From the NCBI GenBank assembly GCA_964512655.1, contig CAZEJT010000001.1, forward strand, positions 558,001-622,000: DNA of 64,000 bases, read 5' to 3'. Positions 42,360-51,555 of the stretch are shown here, in pieces. The number at the start of each line of letters is the position of its first letter. Within the stretch, counting starts at the first letter, position 1. Source of the stretch: VBOC01 sp964512655 (GTDB lineage: Bacteria; Bacteroidota; Ignavibacteria; UBA10030; SZUA-254). A program made the translations under genes and the position numbers. A model generated the notes under the pieces. That model searched no databases, had not been told where the DNA came from, and was given only the letters and a program-made list of their open reading frames with translations.

Positions 42360-42821
42360 ATGGAGCAAGGCAGATTCAAACATATGACCGAGGTTCGCGT
42401 CAGGAACTTTGAGGTGGATTGGCAGGGGATCGTCCATAACGCCGTCTATCTCCAGTATTTCGAGATCGGACGTATCGAATACCTGAAACGCCTGGGAATA
42501 AAGATCGACATAGGTTCCGTGAGGAGCGAAACCCAGGTCGTGCTTGTCCGCAATGATATCCTCTACAAGTCTCCCGCCCGCTTCGATGAACTCCTTAACG
42601 TATTTTCTCGCATTTCATACATAAAGAACACGAGCTTCGCCTTCGAAGGGTATCTCGAAGAGAGGGGCTCCGGACGCCTGGTCGCCGAAAACACGGCAAT
42701 CCACGTCTGGCTTCATCACCGCACGGGCGAGCCGGTGACCGTCCCCGATTCGTTTCGAAAAGCGGTCCTTCAATTTGAAGGGGGGGATGTTGGATTTCTG
42801 GGGCCGACGCTGCTCACCTGA
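42360..42821 (+). CDS. Acyl-CoA thioesterase, YbgC/4-hydroxybenzoyl-CoA thioesterase family
   Basis: 153 residues, hotdog fold. RNFEVDWQGIVHNAVYLQYFEIGRIEYL is the signature; the catalytic Asp lies in EVDWQGIVHN, where the usual DTDGVGVVHH pattern is changed to DWQGIVHN, as in many Bacteroidota members. VVLVRNDILYKSPARFDELL is also typical. Probably hydrolyses short acyl-CoA. It starts 8 bases after the threonine aldolase stop and is the last gene before the rimP promoter. Confidence 0.88.
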   Translation: MEQGRFKHMTEVRVRNFEVDWQGIVHNAVYLQYFEIGRIEYLKRLGIKIDIGSVRSETQVVLVRNDILYKSPARFDELLNVFSRISYIKNTSFAFEGYLEERGSGRLVAENTAIHVWLHHRTGEPVTVPDSFRKAVLQFEGGDVGFLGPTLLT

Positions 42822-42852
42822 AGGGTGCGCAATCGGAGTGTTGAAAGGGGCA

Positions 42853-42882
42853 TTTGCTATTTAAAAGCGCGAGTGGTATATT
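42853..42882 (+). promoter_or_regulatory. Promoter of the rimP-nusA-infB operon
   Basis: TTTG at 42853-42856, 20 bases, TATATT at 42877-42882. Transcription would begin near 42889, leaving a leader of about 88 bases before rimP. Confidence 0.65.
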
Positions 42883-42899
42883 ACTTCCCTCCTCTGTAG

Positions 42900-42925
42900 A
42901 AAGTCCCTCCTGTGGGACTTTTTTT
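42900..42925 (+). terminator. Terminator-like hairpin in the rimP leader (candidate attenuator)
   Basis: Perfect 8-bp stem AAAGTCCC (42900-42907) with GGGACTTT (42914-42921), 6-base loop TCCTGT, and a T-run up to 42925. It lies about 11 bases after the expected start site and 51 bases before the rimP ATG, so it must be read through or regulated. Confidence 0.75.
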
Positions 42926-42976
42926 GTTGATGGGGTGATTAGAGGGCCATTTCCGCCATATTTGTGAAGTTTTCCG

Positions 42977-43429
42977 ATGCGGGTCGAGGAGAGAATTGCT
43001 GAGCTCGCAGCTCCGATCCTCGCCGGGTGCAACGCCTTCCTCGTCGAGATCGCGGTCCGCGGCGAGCGTGGGTCTCCCGTCGCCGAAGTCTTCATCGACA
43101 CGGACGACGGAGTCAGCACGGAGCTCTGCGAGCGAATCAGTAGAGATCTGTCGCGCTCCCTCGACGGGCGCGAATTCTTCCGCGGCCGGTATTATCTCGT
43201 CGTCTCCTCGCCCGGGATCGATCGCCCGCTGAAATATCCGCGGCAGTACCCCAAAAATGTCGGACGCAGCATGAGCGTGCGCATCAGGCGCGAGGGAACG
43301 GTGGAGCATGTCCGGGGGACTCTTCTTGAGGCAGCCGCGGACGATATCCTGCTGGGGATCAGCAAGGAAGACCAGAGGAGAATCCGGTTTGAAGACATCG
43401 CCGAAGCCCGCGTGGAAGCGGCGTGGTAA
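42977..43429 (+). CDS. rimP: Ribosome maturation factor RimP
   Basis: 150 residues. VEIAVRGERGSPVAEVFIDTDDGVSTELCERISR and YYLVVSSPGIDRPLKYPRQYPK are the RimP core, with the C-terminal SH3-like domain from MSVRIRREG. It helps mature the 30S subunit. First gene of the conserved rimP-nusA-infB-rbfA operon. Confidence 0.95.
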   Translation: MRVEERIAELAAPILAGCNAFLVEIAVRGERGSPVAEVFIDTDDGVSTELCERISRDLSRSLDGREFFRGRYYLVVSSPGIDRPLKYPRQYPKNVGRSMSVRIRREGTVEHVRGTLLEAAADDILLGISKEDQRRIRFEDIAEARVEAAW

Positions 43430-43471
43430 GAGCATGCAGGCGGTGACACACGTTTATCATATGGAGCAGAA

Positions 43472-44902
43472 ATGAATTCCGAGATTGTTGAATCCTTCTC
43501 CCAGATGGTCCGCGAGAAGCGGATGGACAAGGATATGCTGGCCGGCATCATCGAAGACGTGTTTGCCATGATGGTGCGGAAGAAGTACGGCCAGGATGCG
43601 CGCTTCGATGTCGTGGTCAATATGGACAAGGGAGACATCGAGATCTACCTGGAAAAGCAGATCGTCGAGCAGGTCACCGATCCAAGCACCCAGATCGACC
43701 TCGCAACGGTGAAGCAGCGATCGGACGAGGCGCTCGGCGTCGGGGACGACTTCGTCGAAGTGGTCGACCTGCAGAGCTTTGGGCGGCGTCTGGTGATCAG
43801 CGCCAAGCAAAACCTGAACCAGCGGATCAAGGAGATCGAGAAGGAGATCATCTACAACGAATACAGCACGACGGTGGGCGAGATCATCGTTGGCGAGATC
43901 TACCAGATCCGCAAGGGAGAGATTCTCGTGATTCACAACCGCAACGAGCTGATACTGCCGAAAAGCGAGCAGATCGGCAGGGAGCGTTACCGGAAAGGAG
44001 AGACGCTCAGGGCAATCGTCAAGGAGGTCCGCAAGAGCGCTTCCAGCCCCCTCGTCATCATCTCCCGCGCCGATCCCAAGTTCCTCGCGAAGCTCTTCGA
44101 GATCGAGATCCCGGAGATCTACGACGGCATTATCGAGATCAAGGCGGTGGCGCGCGAGGCGGGCGAGCGGTCGAAGGTTGCCGTCGAATCACACGACGAC
44201 CGGATCGATGCCGTCGGCGCCTGCGTCGGGATGAAAGGCGTTCGGATCCACGCCATCGTCCGGGAGCTCAACAACGAGAATATCGACGTGATTAATTACT
44301 CCTCGAAACCCGCCGTATTCATCCAGCGGGCCCTCTCGCCCGCGAAGCTCAAGAGCGTGGAGGTTGACGAAGCGACAAAAAGCGCCACGGTCCTCGTGGA
44401 CAAGGATCAGGTCTCTCTCGCGATCGGCCGGAACGGCCAGAATATCCGCCTCGCATCGAAGCTGACGGGGTTTGAGATTAACCTGATCAAGGAGGGAGGC
44501 GAGGAAGAGTATGACATGGACCTCGGTGAATTCAGGGAAGAGCTCGGCGAGCCGCTCTATGAACGGCTGGTCGACGAAGGATTCGACAGCGCCCGCAAGG
44601 TGATCGAGGCCAGCGTTGACGACCTCCTCGGCATCGAGGGCCTGACCGCAGAGAAGGTGGAATCGATCAAGAACATGATGCAGCGCGAACTCGAAGAGGC
44701 CGATATCGAAGAGGAAGACGAGGAAGAAGCGGCGGAATCCGCCGCCGTTCCGGCAGGGAGCGAGAACGGCAAAGAGCCCCCGGCCGCGCTCACCGAGGGC
44801 GATGAAGAGCCGGAGGCGCCGCGTTCCGAGGAGGGCGGCGATGAAGATGGAACGCCCAAAGAGGCGCCAACTCAGCCCGACGCAACGGAGACCGGAAACT
44901 GA
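43472..44902 (+). CDS. nusA: Transcription termination/antitermination protein NusA
   Basis: 476 residues. The N-terminal RNA polymerase-binding domain (1-125), the S1 domain (about 135-200: VGEIYQIRKGEILVIHN), and two KH domains (GACVGMKGVRIHAIVREL; LAIGRNGQNIRLASKL) are complete. A helix-hairpin-helix-like stretch (VDDLLGIEGLTAEKVESIK) precedes a very acidic, low-complexity tail of about 65 residues. It controls pausing, termination and antitermination, so a terminator hairpin in its own operon leader (42900-42925) allows self-control. Confidence 0.96.
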   Translation: MNSEIVESFSQMVREKRMDKDMLAGIIEDVFAMMVRKKYGQDARFDVVVNMDKGDIEIYLEKQIVEQVTDPSTQIDLATVKQRSDEALGVGDDFVEVVDLQSFGRRLVISAKQNLNQRIKEIEKEIIYNEYSTTVGEIIVGEIYQIRKGEILVIHNRNELILPKSEQIGRERYRKGETLRAIVKEVRKSASSPLVIISRADPKFLAKLFEIEIPEIYDGIIEIKAVAREAGERSKVAVESHDDRIDAVGACVGMKGVRIHAIVRELNNENIDVINYSSKPAVFIQRALSPAKLKSVEVDEATKSATVLVDKDQVSLAIGRNGQNIRLASKLTGFEINLIKEGGEEEYDMDLGEFREELGEPLYERLVDEGFDSARKVIEASVDDLLGIEGLTAEKVESIKNMMQRELEEADIEEEDEEEAAESAAVPAGSENGKEPPAALTEGDEEPEAPRSEEGGDEDGTPKEAPTQPDATETGN

Positions 44903-44910
44903 ACCAGCGT

Positions 44911-47577
44911 ATGCCCGAAAAAACGCAGACACACAAGAAGATTTACCAGATCGCCAAGGAAATCAACATCTCTCACGAGACGTTGATCGAATACCTGACG
45001 CGAAAAGGGCATACCGTCAAGAGCCACATGACGGCCGTGGACGACGGGATGATGCACGATATCCTTTCGCACTTCAAAAAGGACCGGGAGGTCGCCGAGA
45101 AGCATCAGCGCAAGATCCAGACGATCCGTGAGACCCGTAAGAAGGCCGAGGCGAAGGCGGCGGTTCCCGAGCCCGAAGCGGTGAAGCTCAAGACGGTCAA
45201 GAAGCCGAAGACCGAAGAGCCCGAGCCGGTTTCCGCGCCCGCGCGGCCGGCGATTGCGGAAAAACATCCGCAGGCGCCCGAGATCGCAGCCGAAGCGCCG
45301 CCGGTGGAAGCCAAGGCCGCTCCTCCTCCGCCCGAGGCCGAGCAGCCGGCCGCTCCCCCTCCGGAACCCGCCGAAAAGCCCGCTGCAAGGGAGAAGAAGC
45401 CTGCACCCGAAGTCATGGCGCGCCGCACTCCCAAGATGGGCCTCAGGATCAAGGGGAAGATAGATCTGGACGAGGTGAACCGCGCAACCGCCATCCATGA
45501 AGGGGCCCCCGCAGCCGAGGCCGCGCGCGGCGGTGCCGCCGAGGAAGAGCAGAAGAAAAAGAAGAAGAAAAAGAAGCGGATCAGGATCGCTGCGCCCGCG
45601 CCGGTCCCCGAGGAAACAGACGAGCTTTTGCGAAAGGCCAAGAAGAAGAAAAAGCTCCGCTTTCAGGAGGTCAACAAGGAAGAGGTCGAGGACGCCATCA
45701 AGCGCACGCTCGCCGAGATGGACGAGGCCAGCGTGGTTACCCAGAGGGCGACGTTCAAGCGGAAGCGCAAGGAAAAAAGGATGATGGAGGAGCAGAGGCA
45801 GCTCGAAGAAAAACAGAGGGAGCTGAAGATACTGCGAGTCACCGAGTTCGTCTCCGTCAACGAGCTTGCAAACCTGATGGGGGTGAACGCGGCCGACGTT
45901 ATCAAGAAATGCATTGAGCTCGGGCTGATGGTTTCCATCAACCAGCGGCTCGACAAGGACACGATTACGCTTGTGGCCGACGAGTTCGGCCTCGAAGTCC
46001 GCTTCTTCTCCGAAATCACGGAAGACATCGTTCCGGAAACGCCCGACGACGAAAGCCGGCTGGAGCAGAGGCCGCCCGTCGTCACCATCATGGGGCACGT
46101 CGACCACGGCAAGACGTCGCTTCTCGACTACATCCGCCGCAGCAACGTGGTGGCGGGAGAGGCAGGAGGGATCACCCAGCACATCGGCGCCTACATGGTC
46201 GCCGTCGACGGCAAGAAAAACATCACCTTCCTCGACACCCCCGGCCACGAGGCCTTCACGGCGATGCGCGCGCGCGGGGCTCAGCTCACGGACATCGTCG
46301 TGCTTGTGGTCGCGGCCGACGACAACGTGATGCCCCAGACGATCGAGGCCATCAGCCACGCCCAGGCGGCAAACGTCCCGATCATCATCGCTTTGAATAA
46401 AATCGACAAGCCCGACGCGAACGCCGACCGGATCCGCCAGCAGTTGTCGGAGCACAACGTGCTGGTGGAGGAATGGGGAGGCAAGTATCAGTGCGTGGAG
46501 CTCTCCGCCAGGACGGGAAAAAATGTGGACCTTCTCCTCGAAAAAATCCTCCTCGAAGCCGACGTTCTCGATCTCAGGGCCGACCCCACGACCCGCGCCC
46601 GCGGCGTGGTCATCGAGGCGCAGGTTGACAAGGGGAAGGGAATCGTCACCACCGTCCTCGTGCAGAAGGGCATGCTGAAGATCGGCGATTCGTTCGTGGC
46701 GGGGATCCAGAGCGGAAAAGTCCGCGCCATGAGCGACGAGCGGGGCCGGCGGCTGGAATCGGCGCGGCCTTCGACTCCGGTTCAGGTCCTCGGATTTGAC
46801 GGAGTTCCCCAGGCCGGCGACGGCTACGCCGTCGTCGAAAGCGAGCGGGAGGCGAGGGAGATCAGCACGCGGCGCCAGACGCTGAAGCGGGAGCAGGATT
46901 TCCGGCTGGTGCGCAGCGTGACCCTCGACGACCTCTCGAAGAAGATCAAAGAAGGACAGGTGAAAGAGCTCAACGTCATCGTCAAGGGCGACGTGGACGG
47001 ATCGGTGGGCGCACTGGCCGATTCGCTGATGAAGATCAGCCACGAAGAGGTGCGCGTCAGCGTTATCCACCATGCGGTCGGGAGCATCTCCGAATCGGAC
47101 GTCCTTCTCGCGGCCGCGTCAGGCGCAGTAATCATCGGCTTCCACGTGCGGCCCAATATGAACGCGCGCCGGCTCGCCGAGCAGGAGAGCGTCGACATAC
47201 GGCTGTATAACATCATCTACGACGCCATTGAAGACGTGAAGAAGGCCCTTGAGGGCCTCCTCGCCCCGACCAAGAACGAGGAAGTCACCGCCACCATCGA
47301 GGTGCGCGAGGTCTTCAAGGTCCCGAAACTGGGCGCCGTAGCCGGTTCGTACGTCCAGGAGGGGACGATTACCCGCGGGAACAAGGTGCGCCTCATCCGG
47401 GACGGAATCGTCGTCTATGACGGGGCAATCGCCTCCCTCAGGAGATTCAAGGATGACGTACGGGAGGTCGAGGCCGGTTTCGAGTGCGGAGTGGGGCTCG
47501 AGAATTACAACGATATCAAAGTGGGCGACACGATCGAGGCATACAAGATCGTCGAGACAATGAGAAAACTAGCGTAG
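44911..47577 (+). CDS. infB: Translation initiation factor IF-2
   Basis: 888 residues. An N-terminal IF2_N-like segment (IYQIAKEINISHETLIEYL), then an Ala/Pro/Glu/Lys-rich linker (about 65-300) with Lys-rich runs near 212-222, a second IF2_N segment (VNELANLMGVNAADVIKKC), and the GTPase domain: G1 GHVDHGKTS (about 396-404), G3 DTPGHEAF, G4 NKIDKPDAN. The C-terminal domains include PKLGAVAGSYVQEGTI. It places initiator tRNA on the 30S subunit. It starts 8 bases after nusA. Confidence 0.97.
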   Translation: MPEKTQTHKKIYQIAKEINISHETLIEYLTRKGHTVKSHMTAVDDGMMHDILSHFKKDREVAEKHQRKIQTIRETRKKAEAKAAVPEPEAVKLKTVKKPKTEEPEPVSAPARPAIAEKHPQAPEIAAEAPPVEAKAAPPPPEAEQPAAPPPEPAEKPAAREKKPAPEVMARRTPKMGLRIKGKIDLDEVNRATAIHEGAPAAEAARGGAAEEEQKKKKKKKKRIRIAAPAPVPEETDELLRKAKKKKKLRFQEVNKEEVEDAIKRTLAEMDEASVVTQRATFKRKRKEKRMMEEQRQLEEKQRELKILRVTEFVSVNELANLMGVNAADVIKKCIELGLMVSINQRLDKDTITLVADEFGLEVRFFSEITEDIVPETPDDESRLEQRPPVVTIMGHVDHGKTSLLDYIRRSNVVAGEAGGITQHIGAYMVAVDGKKNITFLDTPGHEAFTAMRARGAQLTDIVVLVVAADDNVMPQTIEAISHAQAANVPIIIALNKIDKPDANADRIRQQLSEHNVLVEEWGGKYQCVELSARTGKNVDLLLEKILLEADVLDLRADPTTRARGVVIEAQVDKGKGIVTTVLVQKGMLKIGDSFVAGIQSGKVRAMSDERGRRLESARPSTPVQVLGFDGVPQAGDGYAVVESEREAREISTRRQTLKREQDFRLVRSVTLDDLSKKIKEGQVKELNVIVKGDVDGSVGALADSLMKISHEEVRVSVIHHAVGSISESDVLLAAASGAVIIGFHVRPNMNARRLAEQESVDIRLYNIIYDAIEDVKKALEGLLAPTKNEEVTATIEVREVFKVPKLGAVAGSYVQEGTITRGNKVRLIRDGIVVYDGAIASLRRFKDDVREVEAGFECGVGLENYNDIKVGDTIEAYKIVETMRKLA

Positions 47578-47585
47578 GATGGACC

Positions 47586-47942
47586 ATGTCATTGCGGACG
47601 GAGCGAGTAGCGTCGCTCATCAAAGAGGAGGTCGGAACCTATTTTACGCGCGAGTACCGTGATCCCTCATACGGCTTTATCACGGTGACCGAGGTGCATG
47701 TGACCCCCGACCTGAGGATCGCCAAGATCTACGTCAGCGTGATGGGGAACGGTGAGGTAAAATCGCGCACCTTGAAGATGCTCGAGGATCACAAAGGAGA
47801 GATTCGCTCGTTCATAGGGTCCTCGCTGAGGCTGAAATTCACCCCATCCGTCCAGTTCTACATCGATGAGACGCTCGACCGCGTGGAGCGGATCGACCAG
47901 CTGATCAAGAAGATCCATAAGGACGACGGGGGAGTGGGATGA
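47586..47942 (+). CDS. rbfA: Ribosome-binding factor A
   Basis: 118 residues from the ATG at 47586. RTERVASLIKEEVGTYF, FITVTEVHVTPDLRIAKIYVSVMG and LKFTPSVQFYIDETLDRVERIDQLI are RbfA signatures. It aids 16S rRNA 5'-end processing and cold adaptation. The longer frame to 47484 overlaps infB. Its stop overlaps the ribF start by 4 bases. Confidence 0.95.
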   Translation: MSLRTERVASLIKEEVGTYFTREYRDPSYGFITVTEVHVTPDLRIAKIYVSVMGNGEVKSRTLKMLEDHKGEIRSFIGSSLRLKFTPSVQFYIDETLDRVERIDQLIKKIHKDDGGVG

Positions 47943-48883
47943 CGATCGCCCGCTCGCTCGCCGGGGTAACGAACCAGCAGAACTCCGTCGTCACAGTCGG
48001 GACATTCGACGGAGTGCATGCGGGGCACCGCGCTATCATGAGGGAACTGACGTCGCGGGCGGCGGCCTCCGGCGCGAGAAGCGTCGTAATCACGTTTGAG
48101 CCCCATCCGAGGACGGTGGTGGGAAAGGGAGATGTCGAAGAGCTTACGTCTCTGGAGGAGCGCCTCGAGCTCTTCGGTGGTCTCGGCCTGGATGTGGCGC
48201 TGGTGCTCGAATTCACCTACGAATTCTCCCGTCAATCGCCGAGGGAATTCTGGTCGCGCTATCTGATCAACGGCACCGGCGTGCGGGAAGCCGTGATCGG
48301 TTACGATCACATGTTCGGAAGGGATCGCGAGGCGGGCATCAGGGAACTGCGGGGCATGGGGAACGAGTTTGGATTCGGGGTCAGAGTCGTCGACCCGGTA
48401 TCGATCGACGGGCGGATCGTGAGCAGTTCCCGCATCAGGGAGCTCCTTCACCGGGGGGATACGCTCGGAGCGGCGAAGTGCCTCGAGCGCCCCTATTCGA
48501 TTTCCGGAACCGTCGTGCAGGGGGACGGCCGCGGGAAGAAGATCGGATTTCCGACCGCAAACCTCGCTCCGGATCCGCCCCGAAAGCTCATCCCGGCCGA
48601 CGGAGTGTACTTCGTTTCCGCCGATCTCGGCCACGAGCGGTACTACGGAATGTTGAACATCGGCGTCAGGCCGACGTTCGTCGAGGGCGGGGCGCGCACC
48701 GTGGAGGTGCACCTGTTCGATTTTAACGGCGATGCACGAGGACGCCGCATCACCGTGAATGTTCACCAACGCCTGCGCGGCGAGAGGAAGTTCTCCTCCG
48801 CCGACGATCTGATCCGCCAGCTGCATGCGGATCGGGAATCGTGCATGAGGCTGATCGCCGCGGCGCAACTTCTATCATCTTGA
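47939..48883 (+). CDS. ribF: Bifunctional riboflavin kinase/FAD synthetase
   Basis: 314 residues. The FMN adenylyltransferase half has VTVGTFDGVHAGHRAIM (HxGH nucleotide motif), REAVIGYDHMFGRDREAG and VSSSRIRELL; the riboflavin kinase half has GRGKKIGFPTANLAPDP, GVYFVSADLGHERYYGMLNIGVRPTF and the catalytic Glu in ARTVEVHLFDF. It makes FMN and FAD. The rbfA-ribF-rpsO order is common in Bacteria. Confidence 0.96.
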   Translation: MTIARSLAGVTNQQNSVVTVGTFDGVHAGHRAIMRELTSRAAASGARSVVITFEPHPRTVVGKGDVEELTSLEERLELFGGLGLDVALVLEFTYEFSRQSPREFWSRYLINGTGVREAVIGYDHMFGRDREAGIRELRGMGNEFGFGVRVVDPVSIDGRIVSSSRIRELLHRGDTLGAAKCLERPYSISGTVVQGDGRGKKIGFPTANLAPDPPRKLIPADGVYFVSADLGHERYYGMLNIGVRPTFVEGGARTVEVHLFDFNGDARGRRITVNVHQRLRGERKFSSADDLIRQLHADRESCMRLIAAAQLLSS

Positions 48884-48899
48884 CCAAGGAGAGAGTATC

Positions 48900-49169
48900 A
48901 TGCCGTTGACAAAGGAACAATCACAGGAGATCATCAAGCGATACGGGAAATCGCCGTCCGATTCAGGGTCGCCGGAGGTGCAGATCGCCCTCCTCACGAC
49001 CCGGATCAACGGCCTCTCGCAGCACTTTGACACCAACGTCAAGGACAACCACTCCCGCAGGGGGCTGCTGAGGATGGTCGGAAAGAGACGCAGGCTCCTT
49101 GAATACCTCCAGCGGAAGAATGTGGAAAGGTACCGAAAGATCATACAGGAGCTCGATCTGCGCAAGTGA
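48900..49169 (+). CDS. rpsO: 30S ribosomal protein S15
   Basis: 89 residues, the exact family length. SGSPEVQIALLTTRINGLSQHF, DNHSRRGLLRMVGKRRRLLEYL are the S15 rRNA-binding hallmarks. A strong ribosome binding site AAGGAGAG lies about 6 bases before the ATG, better than for most genes here. S15 often represses its own translation by binding its mRNA; no structure was identified to test this. Confidence 0.97.
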   Translation: MPLTKEQSQEIIKRYGKSPSDSGSPEVQIALLTTRINGLSQHFDTNVKDNHSRRGLLRMVGKRRRLLEYLQRKNVERYRKIIQELDLRK

Positions 49170-49218
49170 CACGATCTGCGCTAAGCAGAGATTCGTTCAA
49201 TTCAACGAAAGTAATGCA

Positions 49219-51474
49219 ATGGTAACGACGAAGGAATTAGAGATCGGCGGGAAAGTCCTGTCGCTTGAGACGGGCAGGCTGGCGAAGCAGGCCGACGGAG
49301 CTGTGATGGTTCGCTACGGCGATTCGATGGTGCTGGCAACTGTTGTTGCGAACAAAGAGCCCAAGCCGGGGCTCGATTATTTCCCCCTCCAGGTGGAATA
49401 CCGGGAGCGGACCGCCGCGGCGGGAAAGATTCCCGGGGGATTCTTCAAGCGGGAGGGGCGCCCCACAGAAAAGGAAATCCTTTCTTCGCGGCTCATCGAC
49501 CGCCCCTTGCGTCCGATGTTTCCCGAAGGATTCAGATGCGAAACACAGGTCATGCTGACCGTCCTCTCCTCCGACATCGAGAACGATACCGACGTCCTCG
49601 GGGCCGTAGGCGCTTCGGCGGCCCTGATGATCTCCGATATCCCGTTCGACGGCCCGATAGCGGAAGTGCGGGTGGGGCGGATCGCGGGCGAGTTCGTCAT
49701 GAACCCCACGTTCAGCCAATTAGAACAGAGCGATCTGGATGTCACGGTTGCCGGGACGAGGAGCTCGATCGTCATGGTCGAAGGGGAAGCGGAGGAGATC
49801 TCGGAGCGGGACATGGTTGATGCGCTCAGGTTCGCCCACACAGGCATCCAGAAGCTCTGCGATCTTCAGCTCGAGCTGCAGCGAGAACTCGGCGCCAAGA
49901 AGCGCGAGGTTCCCCGGAACCGGCTCAAAGAAGAGCTGTTCGATCCGGTGGCGCAGCTTGCGCGCGAGCGCATCCGCGAGCTGAGCGGCAAACCCCTTAT
50001 GAAGGAGGAGAGGAGCGCCGCCCATGCCGTTCTGCGCCTTCAGGCGATCGAAGGGCTCAAAGCAGCAGCCTCCTCACTGAGCCTCACTCTTGATGGGGCG
50101 GAGAAGGAGCTCCTTGCGGCGGAACCCTCGGCGTTTGTCGATTCCAAGGCCGCGCTCATCGGCGAGATCCTCCACGATATCGAGTATGAGGAGATGCGGT
50201 CGATGATCCTCTCGGCCGGAAAAAGGCTCGACGGCCGCGGGGTGAGGGACATCCGTCCGATCGCCAGCGAGGTGCGCGTGCTGCCCAGAACACACGGCTC
50301 GGCACTATTTACGCGCGGGGAAACGCAGAGTCTGACCACGACGACGCTCGGGACGAAGATGGACGAGCAGATCCTCGACGGCCTTCTCCCGGAAACGACG
50401 AAGCGGTTCATGCTGCACTACAATTTTCCCCCGTATTCGGTGGGGGAAGTCGGGCGCCTCGGAAGCACCGGCAGGCGCGAGATCGGGCACGGAAACCTTG
50501 CCGAGCGGTCGATCAAGAACCTGATGCCTCCCGAAGCGGAATTCCCTTATACGATCCGGATTGTGTCCGACATACTCGAATCAAACGGATCCTCCTCGAT
50601 GGCAACCGTCTGCGCGGGTTCGCTCTCGCTAATGGACGCGGGGGTGCCTCTGAAAAAGCCCGTGGCAGGGATCGCCATGGGGCTCGTGAAGGAGGGGGAT
50701 CGCGTCGCGATTCTCAGCGACATTCTCGGCAACGAGGATCACCTTGGCGACATGGACTTCAAGGTGGCCGGCACCAGAGAAGGGATCACCGGATTCCAGA
50801 TGGACATCAAGATCCAGGGGATTTCATTCGAAATATTCGAGCAGGCGCTGATGCAGGCGAAGGAGGGACGGCTTCACATACTCGGCGAGATGGGCAAGAC
50901 GATATCGGAACCGAGGGCTGAGCTATCGCCTTATGCTCCACGGCTCACGACGATCAAGATCCCCGTGGATATGATCGGAAGCGTGATCGGTCCCGGCGGA
51001 AAAGTCATCCGGCAGATCGTCAAGGATACCGGCGCGGAGATCAACATCGAGGACGACGGTACAGTCATCATCGCATCGGTCAGCGCGGAGGGAACCGAGA
51101 AGGCCCTGGCAATCATCAACAAGATCACCGAAATACCCGAAGTGGGAAAGACCTACCACGGGAAAGTCACGCGCCTCATGGATTTCGGCGCGTTCGTGGA
51201 ATTCCTTCCCGGAAGAGAGGGGCTCGTTCACATCTCGCACATGGACAGCAAGCGGGTGAACAAGGTCTCGGACGTCGTCAATGTCGGCGACGAGCTCGAT
51301 GTTATGCTTATCAAAAAGGACGAAGAGGGACGGTACAACCTCAGCCGGAAAGCACTGATGCCCGGTTACGACGCCGAAGCGGAGGCGCTCCGCGAGGCCG
51401 AGCGTAAGAGGGAGCGCAGCAGCCGGCACGACGGCCGGGGCCGGGGCGCTCCGCACCGCGAACATCGCCGTTGA
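49219..51474 (+). CDS. pnp: Polyribonucleotide nucleotidyltransferase
   Basis: 751 residues from the ATG at 49219. Two RNase PH domains (first: RTAAAGKIPGGFFKREGRPTEKE and SRLIDRPLRPMFPEGF; second: LDGRGVRDIRPIASEV, TRGETQSLTTTTLGT, GMGLV-like IAMGLVKEGD, LGDMDFKVAGTREGITGFQMD), then KH (IGSVIGPGGKVIRQI) and S1 (GKVTRLMDFGAFVEFLPGREGLVHIS). The phosphorolytic 3'-5' exoribonuclease of the degradosome. The frame is open back to 49099 but overlaps rpsO. Confidence 0.97.
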   Translation: MVTTKELEIGGKVLSLETGRLAKQADGAVMVRYGDSMVLATVVANKEPKPGLDYFPLQVEYRERTAAAGKIPGGFFKREGRPTEKEILSSRLIDRPLRPMFPEGFRCETQVMLTVLSSDIENDTDVLGAVGASAALMISDIPFDGPIAEVRVGRIAGEFVMNPTFSQLEQSDLDVTVAGTRSSIVMVEGEAEEISERDMVDALRFAHTGIQKLCDLQLELQRELGAKKREVPRNRLKEELFDPVAQLARERIRELSGKPLMKEERSAAHAVLRLQAIEGLKAAASSLSLTLDGAEKELLAAEPSAFVDSKAALIGEILHDIEYEEMRSMILSAGKRLDGRGVRDIRPIASEVRVLPRTHGSALFTRGETQSLTTTTLGTKMDEQILDGLLPETTKRFMLHYNFPPYSVGEVGRLGSTGRREIGHGNLAERSIKNLMPPEAEFPYTIRIVSDILESNGSSSMATVCAGSLSLMDAGVPLKKPVAGIAMGLVKEGDRVAILSDILGNEDHLGDMDFKVAGTREGITGFQMDIKIQGISFEIFEQALMQAKEGRLHILGEMGKTISEPRAELSPYAPRLTTIKIPVDMIGSVIGPGGKVIRQIVKDTGAEINIEDDGTVIIASVSAEGTEKALAIINKITEIPEVGKTYHGKVTRLMDFGAFVEFLPGREGLVHISHMDSKRVNKVSDVVNVGDELDVMLIKKDEEGRYNLSRKALMPGYDAEAEALREAERKRERSSRHDGRGRGAPHREHRR

Positions 51475-51489
51475 TGAATCTTCCTCCTT

Positions 51490-51518
51490 CACCCCGCGGC
51501 TCCGAGCGCCGCGGGGTG
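51490..51518 (+). terminator. GC-rich hairpin after pnp
   Basis: Perfect 11-bp stem CACCCCGCGGC (51490-51500) with GCCGCGGGGTG (51508-51518), 7-base loop TCCGAGC. It is followed by GAAGGGG, not a U-run, so it may protect the mRNA 3' end or act with Rho rather than terminate alone. Confidence 0.5.
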
Positions 51519-51541
51519 GAAGGGGCATCCCACCTAACCAA

Positions 51542-51555
51542 CGTCACTTGTGACG
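51542..51555. promoter_or_regulatory. Palindrome CGTCACTTGTGACG over the gpmI start
   Basis: Arms CGTCAC and GTGACG with central TT. The GTG of the second arm (51550-51552) is the apparent start codon of gpmI. Could be an operator or a small hairpin that hides the start. Confidence 0.35.

Noticed and set aside
45545..45660. Possible short repeat array (runs of AAGAAGAAAAAG)
   Set aside because: These are lysine codons in the IF-2 linker, in frame, and not regular repeats with spacers. No CRISPR array was found in the window.
44872..47073. 733-codon open frame on the minus strand
   Set aside because: Lies entirely opposite infB, which has all IF-2 motifs. It is Leu/Arg/His/Asp-rich with no domain and arises from GC-rich codon bias.
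51490..51518. Certain intrinsic terminator after pnp
   Set aside because: The stem is strong but no U-run follows; kept only as a low-confidence hairpin.
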